A stretch of 64,000 nucleotides of DNA, taken from Cristatella mucedo. Taxonomy: Eukaryota; Bryozoa; Phylactolaemata; Cristatellidae. Both the position numbers and the translations under genes were made by a program. The DNA is taken from NCBI GenBank assembly GCA_009760855.2, contig WPIO01000138.1, positions 124,001 through 188,000 on the forward strand. Reading direction: 5' to 3'. This document shows, in pieces, positions 37,641 to 49,299 of this stretch. Below the pieces are notes generated by a model, which searched no databases, was not told the DNA's origin, and saw nothing but the letters and a program-made list of their open reading frames with translations. How positions within the stretch are numbered: position 1 is the first letter of the stretch; each line of letters opens with the position of its first letter.

Positions 37641-38939
37641 ATGGACGTGTGACACTGCAGAGCTGTGCCAGTGATGGCCAGGCGAGATGAGAGGTGCGCT
37701 GGAAAAACTTTCTGATCGATGGTTTCTAAAGCTGCCTAAAGATCGAGCAACAAATGCAGAGACACTCTACCCATGTCTACATTCCTAAGTAATTCATTGT
37801 ATATCCTAAGGAGAAGGTGAGGGACCAGCCTTTGTCCAGGTGCACTCGGGATTATACTAGGATGTGCGATCGGTTCCTAAAAAAGGAGTGCAAGGAACCA
37901 GATTTCCCTTACATATACCATTTCAAATCACTCGAAATAACCATCGGCGAGATAGTTAATGAGTGGACCGTAATGCGATGGCTCTAGAAACAGGTGCTTG
38001 TGGCTAAAGTGGCAAAGAAAGCATTACTACTGCCGAAAGCCCATACAGAACAGCTTCGCTTTTGTACATGGCAGCATAGACACCGGACTTTCAATGATGT
38101 GAAATTTTAAAAGAAACAAGTATGTGTCCTCACTGATGTCCTCAAAAATGTCCTCACAAAATGTAACTACAAGGCATTCTTGGATTGCACCATGAAGTTA
38201 TGCCAAGTTCAAGCTGTGATTCAAGCTGTAATTCAAGTTGTGTGCAAGAAATTGCAACTCTTGTATTCGTGGTAAGTTCGCGAAAATTAACCTACCACTC
38301 CCAGTGCATCCGTCAAGATGTTAAGGTGTGGATCATCAGTGTCCCTCTTTTAATACTAATCACGTAACTCTCAGCGACATGCTTTCCTTAAGACATGAAA
38401 TGACCATATGACCGTGATTACGATTACTCACGACATTTCCTAGTGCTTCAGTGGTTGGTGACTGTGATCACGAATTTCTAGATCCTTATTTCAGCATTCT
38501 AAGCAGTTTGTGACCTGTTCTCTACTTCAGTTCGGTGACCTCTTTGTCAGCCCTGTGAGTAGCTGCTTAGCACTAATCAATTCATATTTGAACGATTCGG
38601 CATAGTATTTAAACTAGAGAATGCTATAACCTGCTAACTCGATAATGGAAAACCTTGGCAATTAATGTTTCCGTTAGAGCAAAACCCGAATAATGTAAAG
38701 TCTAAGGCTCGGCGGGGTAGGCTTGACCTGCCACTTACCTAGTGGTGTAGCCTATCGCCTAATGCCGTTCGGTGCGCACCTACGCTCAATAGGCTGGCTG
38801 CCAAGAAACGATCGTTTATGGCGCTGACCCGCTTACCGTTACTAAAGGGGGTCGTCAGTCTCCGGCGTGATTTGGAAAGCGAGACACACGAATTGCGGAT
38901 TTTACTGGACTTTATTCGCAAGCGCACAAAGTCGCTGTG
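37640..38939. other. Diverged unit sequence without recognised gene
   Basis: From about 37800 it matches 5540-6690 of copy 1 with many differences. 37640-37800 is the 5' flank of the LINE and may still be LINE sequence. A short inverted repeat (ccaagaaacgatcgtttatgg near 38810; cgccaagaaacgagcgtttctggcg at about 6530) is shared with the other units. No gene seen. Confidence 0.5.
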
Positions 38940-39700
38940 CGTCTAGTTCAGCTTTATCTCCACACTCCTCTCACGTTCTTAACTGCACCAACACTCTTGC
39001 AGAGGGAATACTCCTTCACACTGAGCGCGACCCGTACCCTAAACCCTAACCGGAGAACCAGGAATGCGTTCCCACCTGTGCCGAGGGAATACCCCAAACA
39101 CGCCAACTTAAACACTCTTGCTGAGGCAATACTTCTCCACACTTAAGCGTAAACCGCAACCTAAACCCTAACCGGAGAACTAGAACTCGGTCTTCACAAG
39201 TGCGGCAGGAATACATTACACACGTCACCTGAAGCACACTTGCAACGACAACTACCCTCCAACATCCGACTATGGCACATCATTTTTAGCAGTCCTGAGC
39301 TGCTATTTCTATGCTACTTACTACCTCAACTGCTCTCTTGACTCTGCTATGCATCCCACTTTTTCTTTGTTGCGTGAGACAAAGTCTGCTGGCTACAGAA
39401 TGCGTACCGAAAGCTACTTAGGCTGTGAATGCCCTATACAAATCTCTCCAGCGTAACAACTACATAGTCTTTATGACTTTGTGGAGTTACAGACGGAGAT
39501 ACATTACATTGAGAAGGGAATACTTTTCCACTCTGAAGCGTGAACCCGAGCCTAAACCCAAACCGGAGAATTAGAACTCGGTTTCCACCAGTGCGATAGC
39601 AATACTCCTCACACGCCAACGCAGGCACTCCTGCGGAGGAAATACTTCTCTACACTGAAGCGCGAACTGGAGCCTAAACCCTAACCGGATAACTAATGCT
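38940..39700. repeat. Minisatellite, copy 4, split by a LINE 3' end
   Basis: Diverged array with the same motifs (aaccctaaccggagaac). Units at 38940-39240 and 39510-39700 are separated by the inserted LINE 3' end at 39244-39510. Confidence 0.75.
39244..39510 (+). mobile_element. LINE family 2, 3' end only
   Basis: Carries the end of the family 2 coding region and 3' UTR (gactatggcacatcattttt ... gttacagacggagatacatt), matching the reverse complement of 49310-49560. It interrupts the minisatellite of copy 4. Confidence 0.75.
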
Positions 39701-40734
39701 CCACACACGCCAACTTCGCCTAGCTCGCACCGGCAAATTCTCATGCCAAGACCACGTGCTAGTGCGCACACATGTAACACAAAAGAAACACGAATGCCAG
39801 CTCGAGCGCGATTCGGTGGGGTCGACCGAATCCCCCTTGTGCTGTCTCGTCCTGTTCCGTCAATCGCCGACGAACAGCCTACCCTCCTCCCTGACTTTTA
39901 GAGAAACGAGTGCGATGGCGTCGAAGCCGGACCAAAGACAAAAGACTGTAAGACCAAGAGCGAGCGTCGTCGACTCCTAAATACCTAGCTGAAACAATGG
40001 GTCAAGAGCTTAGTGGTATTGGGCCTGGACACCATGGCCCTTCACGGAAACGAATTAATACCGTCCCCAGGCCACTGGTAGGGCACCTCTGTGAAGCTTG
40101 ACTGGCGAATGGATTCCAGACAATTGTTTCTTGGAAAGAGGGAAGGCGGTGGTTGACAGGCCAGACAACATCTATCAGCAGCTTCCGCGGGAATCTGACC
40201 AATTCTCAATGCCGAATCGCCGCCGCTCGTCTCAGAGCTTCCTGGCTTGCTCTTAAGCACTTCCTCTCTAACCGCACTGACGCTCCTCTCTGGCTCACTG
40301 CTCCAGGACGAAGGGGCTCTAGCCCGCCGCCGAACAGCTCTTGTTCGCACTAACATTCAGCCGAGGCCAGCAGGGCGCTACAACATGCCAAACGTGTGAG
40401 GTAATCGGACATTCAAGCTAAGGCAATTCATTCAGCACACCCTCAATATCAGTGCAGTCGGAAAGTGGCTAAATGAGGTTTCTCTTACTAAACCTTCAAT
40501 AGCACCATAATTTTACTCGTAGCTCTTCAAGCTTGGCAAGGATCAGCACGACAACTTTTGATTGGAGATCTCGCAGCAGGAGCCACTCCATGCAACGGAC
40601 GGCAGCAACTCTCAACAAGACCTGCACTGCCATGCAGACCACAATTAGCATAAAGCATCAATAAATATGTACCCATCGTCTGAAGAGTAACCCTACGTTT
40701 GTAAACGAAACTGTATTGAATGAATTACAATATT

Positions 40735-41359
40735 TCAGAAGAGCACGAAGCTGTCACTCCAACCTCTTACAGGGCACTTTTCTTTATTCTTATCATGCTG
40801 AATTCCAATCTCTACGTGTCCTCCGATCACGGTCTTGCCAAGACTTTGGGCCGCAGAACTCGTTGCCACCTTTACGGAGCTCGATGTTATGGTCGTCATT
40901 ATCCCCTTTAAGAGACGCTTCTCTGCCTGGAGAGATGAAAAAGCGGAAGGATGCGGTTCGAATCCTTTGCATGAAAACCCAGGTACACAATCTCGTTAGC
41001 GACAAAGAATTTGGACTCGAGGTGATGCTCCGTCCTAAGCCAAAGCGGTTGGCCAAATTTCCGCAGTGGCCACTTTCACAGCTTTCTATTTGCCGGTGCA
41101 GGCCGTCGCTTACCATCGAACTGATTCTCGAGCTCAGCATCAACCTTGCCACTTACTTCATCATCGCTCTGCGTTGCCTAAGATACTAAAATCATCAGCA
41201 TCCTTCAAAAGGTAATGCCATTAACATGAGTGTGAAGCAACGAAAAGAGCCTTTCAATTGTACGGTCGACTGCAACGAGTAGTTCTCGTAACCTTACCTC
41301 GGAACCCACCAATCCCGTTAGAAGGGCGGCAGCTACTGTGACAAACAGAGAGAGTTCAT
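40735..41359 (-). pseudogene. Type 2 peptide precursor pseudogene, older copy
   Basis: An older relative at the end of copy 4. Better preserved: acceptor before the ATG (CAG), donor after exon 1 (gtaagg, 41298 border), and donor after exon 2 (gtaagc, 41114 border). The last-exon frame 40735-40926 is long and open: AEKR, then LLKGIMTTITSS, ending near GKTVIGGHVE and EKCPVRG, which align with the type 1 tail (GKAAVGAAAG, ENCPVGR). Defects: exon 1 has two extra bases (62 bp, tctctc) giving a stop at codon 9, and the acceptor of the last exon is CAT as in the other type 2 copies. It shows that the acceptor loss is ancient, while the donor loss and the early last-exon stop are later. Confidence 0.7.
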
Positions 41360-41989
41360 TGTTTACCTGTAAATTAAAGTAGGCGAACAGTTTACAAATA
41401 GCTGACCTAAATTTACTTTCTCATTAAGCTGGTTCTGTGCGGACTCTAGTGACAAGGCAAAACAGCATCGGAGAAAGCTACTTCGGATGAATGGCTCACA
41501 AGCAAATTGTGCACATATTCAAGGTTAGTACGAAGATTCCAAAGAGACCTAAATCCTTGCAGGGCAGCTCAGTTTTAAGGTGCTGTGCAACATTAAAAAG
41601 CAAGAGGTGAAACCCAATACAATGAATGCTGATGCATTAAGGTAACAGCGTGTTTGAAGCTTTGTAGCAAGCCTGCTTGCCACCCAAGCTTGGAATTTCT
41701 TAGTAGCAACGTGCGAATGAAGGCTTTACTACAAAATTGATCTGCTTCTTAGAGAAAACAAAATCCCACGCACCTAGATGTATTCACTGCTACAGTCATC
41801 TCCATGCCCATCATTTGCTGCTTGTACAAACTTGTTTATATTCACCCACAAACTAGACGTTTAAACGATGACATCAGGCGTCTTCCTCACGCAGTGGATG
41901 CTTGTAGGCAGTTTGGCTGGTGTGGACGCCAGCCAAGAGACGCATTATTTCTCGAACTGACACCTTAAAAACGGTTGGCTACAGAAGCT

Positions 41990-42118
41990 TTATAATAATA
42001 TTAATAATAATATTGCACTTGATAAAGCGCCCTCAGAGAACTTAATCTCTTTCTAGGTGCTTTACATTTGCTGCAAAGTGATACGCAATAGAATTGTAAG
42101 TAAAATAATTTTTGTGGT
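41990..42118 (-). mobile_element. LINE family 1, 3' end only
   Basis: An (ATA)n tail, then aaagcgccctcagagaactt and the rest of the 3' hairpin, in minus orientation. It abuts a plus-oriented family 2 fragment. Confidence 0.75.
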
Positions 42119-42462
42119 GGGCTTTAGCTCTGCACGGTGGGCTTTAGCTCTGCAGGTCCTAGACTGTGAAACTCGCTTCCACAATTATTGTGCAACGACA
42201 ACTATTCTCCTGCTGCCGACTACGGCACATCCTTTTTAGCGGTCCTGAGCTGCTACTTCTATGCTTCTTACTACCTCAACTGCTCTCCTGACTCTGCTAT
42301 GCGTCCCACTCTCTCTTTGTAGCGCGAGACGAAGTCTGTTGGCTACCGAATGCGTATCGAAATCTACTTAGGCTGTGAGTGAGCTGTACAAAACTCTCCT
42401 GCGTAACACCCACATGGTCTTTATAACTCTGTGGAGTTACAGGCGGTGATACATTGCATTAC
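42119..42462 (+). mobile_element. LINE family 2, 3' end only
   Basis: Starts at the segment encoding the end of the family 2 protein (frameshifted equivalent of SSAGPRLWNSLPQ) and ends with the gttacaggcggtgatacatt 3' terminus. Unit sequence resumes at about 42463 (accttctacgtacgagcgac, compare 510). Confidence 0.75.
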
Positions 42463-43038
42463 CTTCTACGTACGAGCGACCGAGCCGACGTGGCTTTCAG
42501 TGCCTGTATGTCAACGGTCTCCAAATCATGCTACTTGTTAGCAGGCCGCCGGTTGACCGATACCCAAATACCGATCGGTACAGCCGCGAAGGCATTTGAC
42601 CAAGCAACACATAGTCTTTTCACTTTTGATACAGTAGAATGACTTTTCAGTCACTCGAAAGTCACTTGAAAGTGCATTCACACAAGGCTAGGTCTCCATA
42701 GGTTGAGAGTTGCTAATAGATAGCTAATTGACTAGTTAGAATGTTGGATGACGAAGGTCTGAATACTGGACGAGCATAGGAAAGAAATGACAGGAATGTT
42801 AGTGAAAGAACCCTTTGAAGTCGAATTTCTGCCGGATTGTGTGCCAGAACTGATCTGCGACAAATGGTGTGAATTTCCAACTGTGACGCTCCACGCTCGG
42901 GAAAGAAAGGTCATGGCTTGTCGTATGCATCAACATTAGGTTCCATGCTAGGCCAGGCAGACTGCTAAGCTGTGAATTACGGAAGTCGAGGCAGAATGTT
43001 ACAACCTAACCAAACCTTTAGGATATACAACCGGGCCT

Positions 43039-43135
43039 TATATATACTTTTTTGTATATATATATATATATATATATATTAATTTATATATATATATATT
43101 AATTTATATATATTTTTTTTTATTTATCAATTTAT
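43039..43135. repeat. (TA)n tract, copy 5
   Basis: Degenerate equivalent of 1093-1210. Unit homology is interrupted just beyond it. Confidence 0.8.
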
Positions 43136-43439
43136 TTATTCAACGTGTTTTTTTGGTCTTGTGAACGCAGTTGAACCAAATACTGTGTTTTGCGACATAC
43201 AGTTGCAGTAATTATTTTAGGATTGAGCTTATGTCATAACCGTTGGATGACTTACATGTTCTTACATACTCCGGCCTACGTTTTCACACGTGATACGCTA
43301 AAAAGGATGGGAAGCTAGGCAGATAAGACGTGAGGTTAACTTCCGAACGCTATTTGGCGATGCTTTGCACACTAAGCAGGTTAACACGTCTAATGACGAC
43401 AAAACTAAGTTACTATTTATCGGCAACCTTTACGCGGTT

Positions 43440-43660
43440 ATGCGTGCTGACACTGTGCATGCTGATACTAACCACATTTACATGCTGACTCTCTACATGT
43501 CACCCTTAACCATGTTATTCATTTTGTTAGTTTTTCAAGCATGATTTTACTTACCATTTAATTGCTTTTTTTTGGAGAAAATGCAAAGCGCCAAGATAGA
43601 GATGAAGTTCTCTGAGTGCGCTTTATCATGTCCATTTTTATTATAAATAATATTACTGTG
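43440..43660 (+). mobile_element. LINE family 1, 3' end only
   Basis: Matches the plus-oriented 3' end at 52500-52730 (gctgacactgtgcatgctga ... tctctgagtgcgctttatca). Confidence 0.65.
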
Positions 43661-43914
43661 TTTTTGGCTTTAACACAGTTAAAGGTACTACGCGCTCGTG
43701 AGCTCGTGTCGTGAATGGGTAAAAGGATAGATGGGTTCATAGTGGAGGCTAGCGAGCTTTTCTCGCAAGCGGACAAAGTCGCTTAACGTATGGCTTTGTT
43801 TAATCCAACAATCCCCGCCACCTCTAACCAAGGCAAGCGCTCTTGTTGGTGGAACATCACGTCGTATTATGTCGTAATACGCAACGCTACCCGATTATGA
43901 ACTTTTACGCTAGC

Positions 43915-44090
43915 ATGCATAATAATGTATCTCCGTCTGTAACTCGACCAAGCCATTAATAACAGGAAGGTGTTACGCAAGAGAGTTTAGTTAAGAGCTT
44001 TCACAACCTAAGCGGCTTTCAGTAAGCAGTCGGTTGCCAGCAGACTTCACCTCACGCATTAGAAAGAAGTCAGTTAAAGAAAAGTATTAG
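43915..44090 (-). mobile_element. LINE family 2, 3' end only
   Basis: Diverged match to 49305-49450 (taatgtatctccgtctgtaac, then the cctaagcggctttc block). 43680-43910 before it resembles the start of the minisatellite region (tcgcaagcggacaaagtcgc, compare 6650). Confidence 0.6.
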
Positions 44091-45120
44091 AAAGGATTCG
44101 CCGTAGTCTCGAATTTATCATTCCATGTGATATCTCTTGGTATTTCCGTGAAGCAGCCTTTCGAATTTGTTGTTTCGAGTTAGTCCTGTAACGAAAAACC
44201 GTCGGTGACAATATCACTGGATGAGACCATTGTCAGGGGACGATAATCCTCTCCAGAATCCTCTTTACTTAATCCAAGCAGCTGCTTGATGTCCATATTC
44301 TAGGACTTTACGTGAGACCTTGTCCCGAAGTTCTTATCCTAAACTTAGCAAGATAACTAGCTCCAGAGATCCTATTCCCACTTTCCTGCTTGTACTGTAT
44401 TTGGATATGGTGCCGTAATGTACACGTAATATCATACATATTTCGTCTCTCTTGTGCCATGTCCATGTACCGTTAAAAACGGCTTTATTCAGTTCATTAG
44501 GCAAGAGTGACCAACCAGCAAGAGAACATGAACATCATCCCTCATACGGTGACTTCTACTGTGACTAACATTGTGCTTTCCAGCTTACGAGGTATTTGGT
44601 AATTTGAGCTGAGCTACTAAGCTTCCGTCCGTAGTTTGTGCCAATCACTCCCCAGAGTCAAAATTGATTCGGGTGAATAAGGAATTACTTAGGAATGTAG
44701 TCTTAGGTAAACTTTGTCTACTTGGTTTTCTTGGTCGTTTGGAAGGTTTATGTACTGCCAATAACCAAGTACTCATCGAGCCCTTATATTCCGCCTTGAC
44801 CTCGCTGGTGCTGCACTGCAACGGTTACGGTCCTTTCTATGTGGGATACTCGAAAGTGTAGCTGTGATGTAGCTTTGATCGTCTGAGAAACAACTATTAG
44901 TGTGGGTTGCGTTGAACTGCACTCGAAACGGTTTCGTTCCTCTCCCATGTAATACTCCTACTGCTGCCGATGGGATTGACAAGCACACCTGTGCTTTGCT
45001 TTCATGGAGATGACACTCATATTCCCGATCGCTTAGACTCCTCCCAGTTTTTCAGAAAGTCAAATTTTATTCGAATACGTTTCAGTACCTGTTGATGACA
45101 TCCACTCAGGGATGGCAGCA
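44091..45120. other. Older paralogue of unit positions about 4370-4600, no gene seen
   Basis: 44220-44300 (gagaccattgtcaggggacg ... ccaagcagctgcttgatgtcc) matches about 4373-4445. The rest is too diverged to align by eye. 45240-45595 again matches 4580-4850 and 30300-30600. No recognised protein. Confidence 0.45.
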
Positions 45121-45124
45121 AACA

Positions 45125-45235
45125 TCCTTAAATTTAATTACGATAATAATAATAATAATAATAATTCACTTGATAAAGCGCCCTCAGAGAACTTAATCTC
45201 TTTCTAGGCGCTTTATACCTGCTGCAAAGTGAAAT
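45125..45235 (-). mobile_element. LINE family 1, 3' end only
   Basis: (AAT)n tail followed by the hairpin arms aaagcgcc (45175-45182) and ggcgcttt (45207-45214). Confidence 0.75.
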
Positions 45236-45594
45236 AATATCAGCCAACTATTCATAGACAAACGAATTTCAATTCGGCAATTTGTAAACCTTGCGATACA
45301 AATCGGCTTAGCAAAAATATCATACGTTTAGTTTAGTTTTAGTTTTGTTGTAACTACATTTTTTTTATTATAAATCTCGCGCAATCTCTTACCAAGCATG
45401 TCTATGCAAATCAACTATACTAGTAGGTATCGTAATTTGGGGCTTTCACTAGGCTGCCTTTATATCGCGAGAAGGCATTTGAGTCATTGCAAGTGCCGTG
45501 CTGATGGTAAAATTTGCTTGCAGGATGCCGTAATGGTTCCGACTAGTTACTATCTGCTTGTTCATGCAGCCGCTCTTTGAACCATGATTCCAGC

Positions 45595-45680
45595 AGATGT
45601 AAAGCGCCTACAGAGAGATTGAGTTCTCTGAGGGTGCTTTAACAGGTGCATTATTCTTATCGTTATTATTATAACGGTGT
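45595..45680 (+). mobile_element. LINE family 1, 3' terminus
   Basis: aaagcgcctacagagagattgagttctctgagggtgcttt with an (ATT)n tail, in plus orientation. Confidence 0.65.
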
Positions 45681-45718
45681 ACGTATCAAGTAACCACTCA
45701 CCTTCGGTGCTATACCGA

Positions 45719-45720
<2 letters not shown>

Positions 45721-45772
<52 letters not shown>

Positions 45773-45782
45773 ACATATACAT

Positions 45783-45813
<31 letters not shown>

Positions 45814-45858
45814 AGTATATGTTTATATATGGAAGTAAATGTATATATACATATACAA
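45721..45858. repeat. (TA)n tract, copy 5
   Basis: TA repeats with acatatacat interruptions, matching the first microsatellite of the unit and lying beside the unit sequence that resumes at about 45870. Confidence 0.85.
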
Positions 45859-46002
45859 ATAATGGTTCCAAAAAACCACTGCATCTCAGAAGCTCATATT
45901 GGCCCGTAATGCCAGGATAGGGCACCGTCAGCTGATGCATATTTACTAGGTGAACACAGTTTTTTTCGGAAATGCATAAGTATGTGTATGTATACACAGA
46001 TA

Positions 46003-46006
46003 CACG

Positions 46007-46074
<68 letters not shown>

Positions 46075-46115
46075 TGTGTGTGTGTATGTGTGTGTGTATG
46101 TGTGTGTATTTGTGG

Positions 46116-46162
<47 letters not shown>

Positions 46163-46165
46163 TGC
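46003..46165. repeat. (TA)n-(TG)n compound microsatellite, copy 5
   Basis: Same place relative to the type 1 gene as in copies 1-4, so the compound repeat came before the divergence of copy 5. Confidence 0.92.
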
Positions 46166-46237
46166 CTGAGTGTGCCTGAGTGTGCGTACATGCGTATACA
46201 AGCGAGCACTTAAGTAACAGAATGTAGGCGAACGAAA

Positions 46238-46243
46238 CTTTAT
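46238..46243 (-). promoter_or_regulatory. Polyadenylation signal of type 1 gene, copy 5
   Basis: The same motif (gaaactttattgaatg on plus) follows the diverged copy 5 gene, about 50 bp beyond its stop. The type 2 loci have gtatat (tandem copies) or gtattg (40.7 kb copy) at the matching place. Confidence 0.65.
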
Positions 46244-46293
46244 TGAATGAATTAAAATGTTAATGGAGAGCACGAAGCGTTTGCTCTAACGTC

Positions 46294-46880
46294 CTACAAG
46301 GCAATTTTCCGGACTAAGAGCACATGAAACTCTGCAGCTGCTCCGACCACGGCCTTACCACGTTCTTTTTCCACAGTTTTCGACGCCGCCTTTACCATTT
46401 TTGAGGACAAGACCCTAAATATCTTACCAAAGATGCGCTTCTCCGCCTCGCCAGCTGAAAAAAGTTAATCAAGTGCTTTGATACCTGTAAATGAATGCCT
46501 GGGTGAACAACCTCGTTAGCGAAACCACGTTTGACTCGAGGTAATGCTTCTTCCTATGCCAAAGCGGCTGATCTTATTTCCACAATGGTGACTTTTACAG
46601 CTTTGTGTTCGCTGGTGCTGGGCGAAACTTACCGTCGAACACCCCCTCCAGCTCAACTTCAACCTTGCGGCTAACTTCATCCTCGCTCTGGGTTGCCTAT
46701 GATAACACAAATTATGAGCATAATTTCAGTTGATGGTTGTGCCATTAACACGAGCATGAAGCATGAAAAATAGCCTTCTTTGGAACGGCCGATAGCATGC
46801 AGTGGTTCTCGAAACCATACCTCTGAAGCCACTAATCCCATTACAATGACGAGTCCCACCGTGAGGAAGAGTGAGTTCAT
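46294..46880 (-). CDS. Type 1 cationic peptide precursor, diverged copy 5
   Basis: Coding exons 46821-46880, 46633-46696 and 46294-46454, with intact GT/AG borders and phases 0 and 1, give 94 aa. The signal peptide differs from copies 2-4 at 1 of 20 residues and the propeptide at 3 of 21. The predicted mature peptide (46 aa after GEAEKR, starting IFGKIFRVLSSK) differs at 14 of its first 34 positions, yet Lys 12, 15, 19, 23 and 27 are all kept. Net charge is about +7. After position 34 the reading frame is shifted relative to the other copies by a deletion of about 7 bases near 46333, so the tail ends LLVRKIAL and has no Cys. Open frame, splice sites and polyadenylation signal are all intact, so a working paralogue is likely. 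Confidence 0.78.
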
Positions 46881-47935
46881 GTTTCACCTGTAAATTAAAG
46901 TAGGTAAACTGGATACAAAACGCTGAGCCCTATTCATCTTCTCATAGAGCTGGTTCTCTGTTGACTTTAACGACAAGGCGAAACACCATCATAGATAACT
47001 TCTTCAGATGACCGGGTCGCAAGGAAACTGTGCACCCATTCGCGATCACTATGAATTTTCTAGGCGAAGTGAAAACTTGTGGGGCAGCTTGGCTTCGAAT
47101 TTCCGTGCCACGTTCCCAAGCTGAAGGTGAGGCCCGATGAACAGAATGCTATGGTAGTAGCAGTACATTTTGATTGAGGCTTTCTGGCATGCATTCTAGC
47201 GACCCAAGCTAGGAAATTCGTGGTCGCACTTTTCGAATAAAGACCTTATTACAACAAGATCTCCAGCGTAACGGAAACGAATACTGACATACCTGGTTGT
47301 ATTCACGGCCGATAGTCGTCTACCTGCTATGTGCCAGCTGCAGGTGCGACTGTGTTTATATTCACTCACAAAGCTGACGTTTCACCACGAGATTAGGCAT
47401 ATTATCCACGCTATTGATGTGTGTAGGCATTTTTCGTGGTCAGGAGGCGAGCGAAAAGATGTCTTGAACCCCTAGAAGTCAAATTCCACGTACGAGTGAG
47501 ACAGCTGATGCTGCAGTCAGCACCGGCATGCTAACGGGCTTCAAAGCAAGCGAATCGCCAGCACGACTGGGAGCATGTGACTACCTGGATATCTATGGGT
47601 ACTGCTGTGTATTCCTTCGACCAAGCATCAGGAAGTCATGCCACATTTAGGACATATGAAATACTTTTACTTAGTTAAAGTACCTTAAAAGTGCATTCAC
47701 GAAAGGCTTTTTCACTCTTACGGTGAAGACATGCACGAATTACTGAATAAGTTTAGTTAGAACGTTGGCTCACGAAGCTTGGCATGATCGAGCAGTTTTT
47801 TATGTTTAGGCCAGTGAAAAATCACAGAATAGCAAGACAGTCAGTGAGAGAACAGATTGCAGTCGATACTCTAAGGGATCTGGGGCCAGTCCTGATCGGC
47901 GAGACGTGCTGTGAGGTTTCAACTGTGAAGAAACC
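46881..47935. other. Copy 5 upstream region, no gene seen
   Basis: Follows 2350-3420 of copy 1 with moderate divergence. Blocks such as gtcaggaggcgagcgaaaag at about 47439 are perfectly kept. No open frame is shared with the other copies. Confidence 0.5.
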
Positions 47936-47939
47936 GAGC

Positions 47940-48965
47940 TTCAAATTTTCTCAGCTCCCTTGCCTCATGTATTGACTACAGTCGCATCTGGATGGCTGCA
48001 TATTTAAAAAAAATGAATGATTATAAATCTAACTTACTTGTTACGGCCAAAACCAATGTGATTCAGAGATTGTAAAACTAGCTTAAAGTTGGCTTCCCTA
48101 GTTTTACTCCTGTCAAACCTGCACGAAATATAGGCGTAATGCTCCAAAGTGAACTTTCCTTAAATGACCAGATCAGCTCCCCAAGAAGTCTGCCTACTTT
48201 CAGCTACACAACTAATCTATAATTTGGGCGTGTTTAGACAGGGATACCACGTCAAGGTTCGTCCATGCATTTGTGACATCTCGTCGTGATTTCTGTAACT
48301 CACTGATTGCTTACCTGCAGGCATGTGCAAGCAGGTGCTTCCGGCCGATAAAAACTCTGCAGCTGGGCTTTTTTGACGCGAGCCTCGCAGTTACCACATC
48401 ACAATACGTCTCGCCGAATTGCACTGGTTAACAGTAAAGCGAAGGGTCAGCTTTAAGGTTTAGTCGTTCACTTAAAGGTTCCTTCATTCTTTGGCTCCAG
48501 CCTACCTATGAAATCTACACCCCCACCCGGCTAGGCATCATAGCAACCGCTTTTCGGAATCCAACCGTTTATTTAAATCTTGTACACACCTAACATCATT
48601 TAAGGCCGTGCATTTAGTTTTTTAGCTCTTGAAGCCTAGAACTCACTTCCGAATTCAGTAACGACATCCCCTGACTTGACCACAGTTAAAAAGAATTTTA
48701 AAAGGCACCTAATTGACACACTGAATGACAGAATTTAGTGGGTCCCTATGATTCTTTCTATATATGCTGACACTGCTGCAAGCTGCCACTAACCGCACTT
48801 GCATGCTGATTCTTTGCATGTTACCAATAACCATGCTATTCGTGTTGTTTATCAAGCATGACACCACTCATCATTCGATTGCGTTTCCTTTGCAGCAAAC
48901 GTAAAGCACCTAGAAAGAAACTGAGTTCTCAATGGGCACTTTATCAAGTGTATTGTTTATATGGT
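47940..48965 (+). mobile_element. LINE family 1, 5'-truncated, plus strand
   Basis: Frames with TWMAAYFKK and SNLLVTAKTNVIQRL match the minus-strand copy at 37283-37633. The 3' end (gtaaagcacctagaaagaaactgag, then gcactttatcaagtg) matches the family hairpin. Many stops. It joins copy 5 of the tandem array to unit A. Confidence 0.7.
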
Positions 48966-49299
48966 CAGCAGCAGATCATCAAACGTAAACCTCACAGGGG
49001 CGTTACCTAGATCAACTTGGAGCTTTAATAGCGTTAAATGGTAAGACAGCTGTCAGCTGCAAGCTCCCAGAGTGAGGTTCACTGCAAGCTCTGACCAATA
49101 TAACCAGTTTAATTTGTAACAGTGAAATGAAGATAGTCGATGTACGCTTGCGGACAGATGTAACAACTAAATATGTGTTATTTTGAATGACTTTGGTCCA
49201 TCTACGTAACTCAGACTTCGTCCTTTAAAAAAAATTGGAGCTGCGATTCCTAGAAATATTCTTTCGATTTCAAGTCTGAAAATAGATATTTGACAGTCC

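Larger units (their letters stand above)
25818..41446. repeat. Tandem unit, copy 4, composite and expanded by insertions
   Basis: 25818 to about 28437 is nearly identical to copies 1-3. From about 28441 to 30575 the match to 2700-4855 continues, but with many substitutions. About 30580-37790 holds unique sequence, microsatellites and a LINE. Homology resumes at about 37800 (compare 5540) and runs to 41446, interrupted by a LINE 3' end at 39244-39510. The unit is therefore a mosaic of a young left part and an old right part. Confidence 0.85.
41447..47935. repeat. Tandem unit, copy 5, diverged and truncated
   Basis: It starts with the unit-start sequence (gtgacaaggcaaaacagcat). It then follows the unit order: upstream half-unit to about 43030, a (TA)n tract, an insertion of other material about 43140-45715, microsatellites 45721-46160, and a type 1 gene 46294-46880. 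Similarity to the unit ends near 47935, at the point matching 3405 of copy 1, where LINE sequence begins. Identity to copies 1-3 is clearly lower than among those three. Confidence 0.85.
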
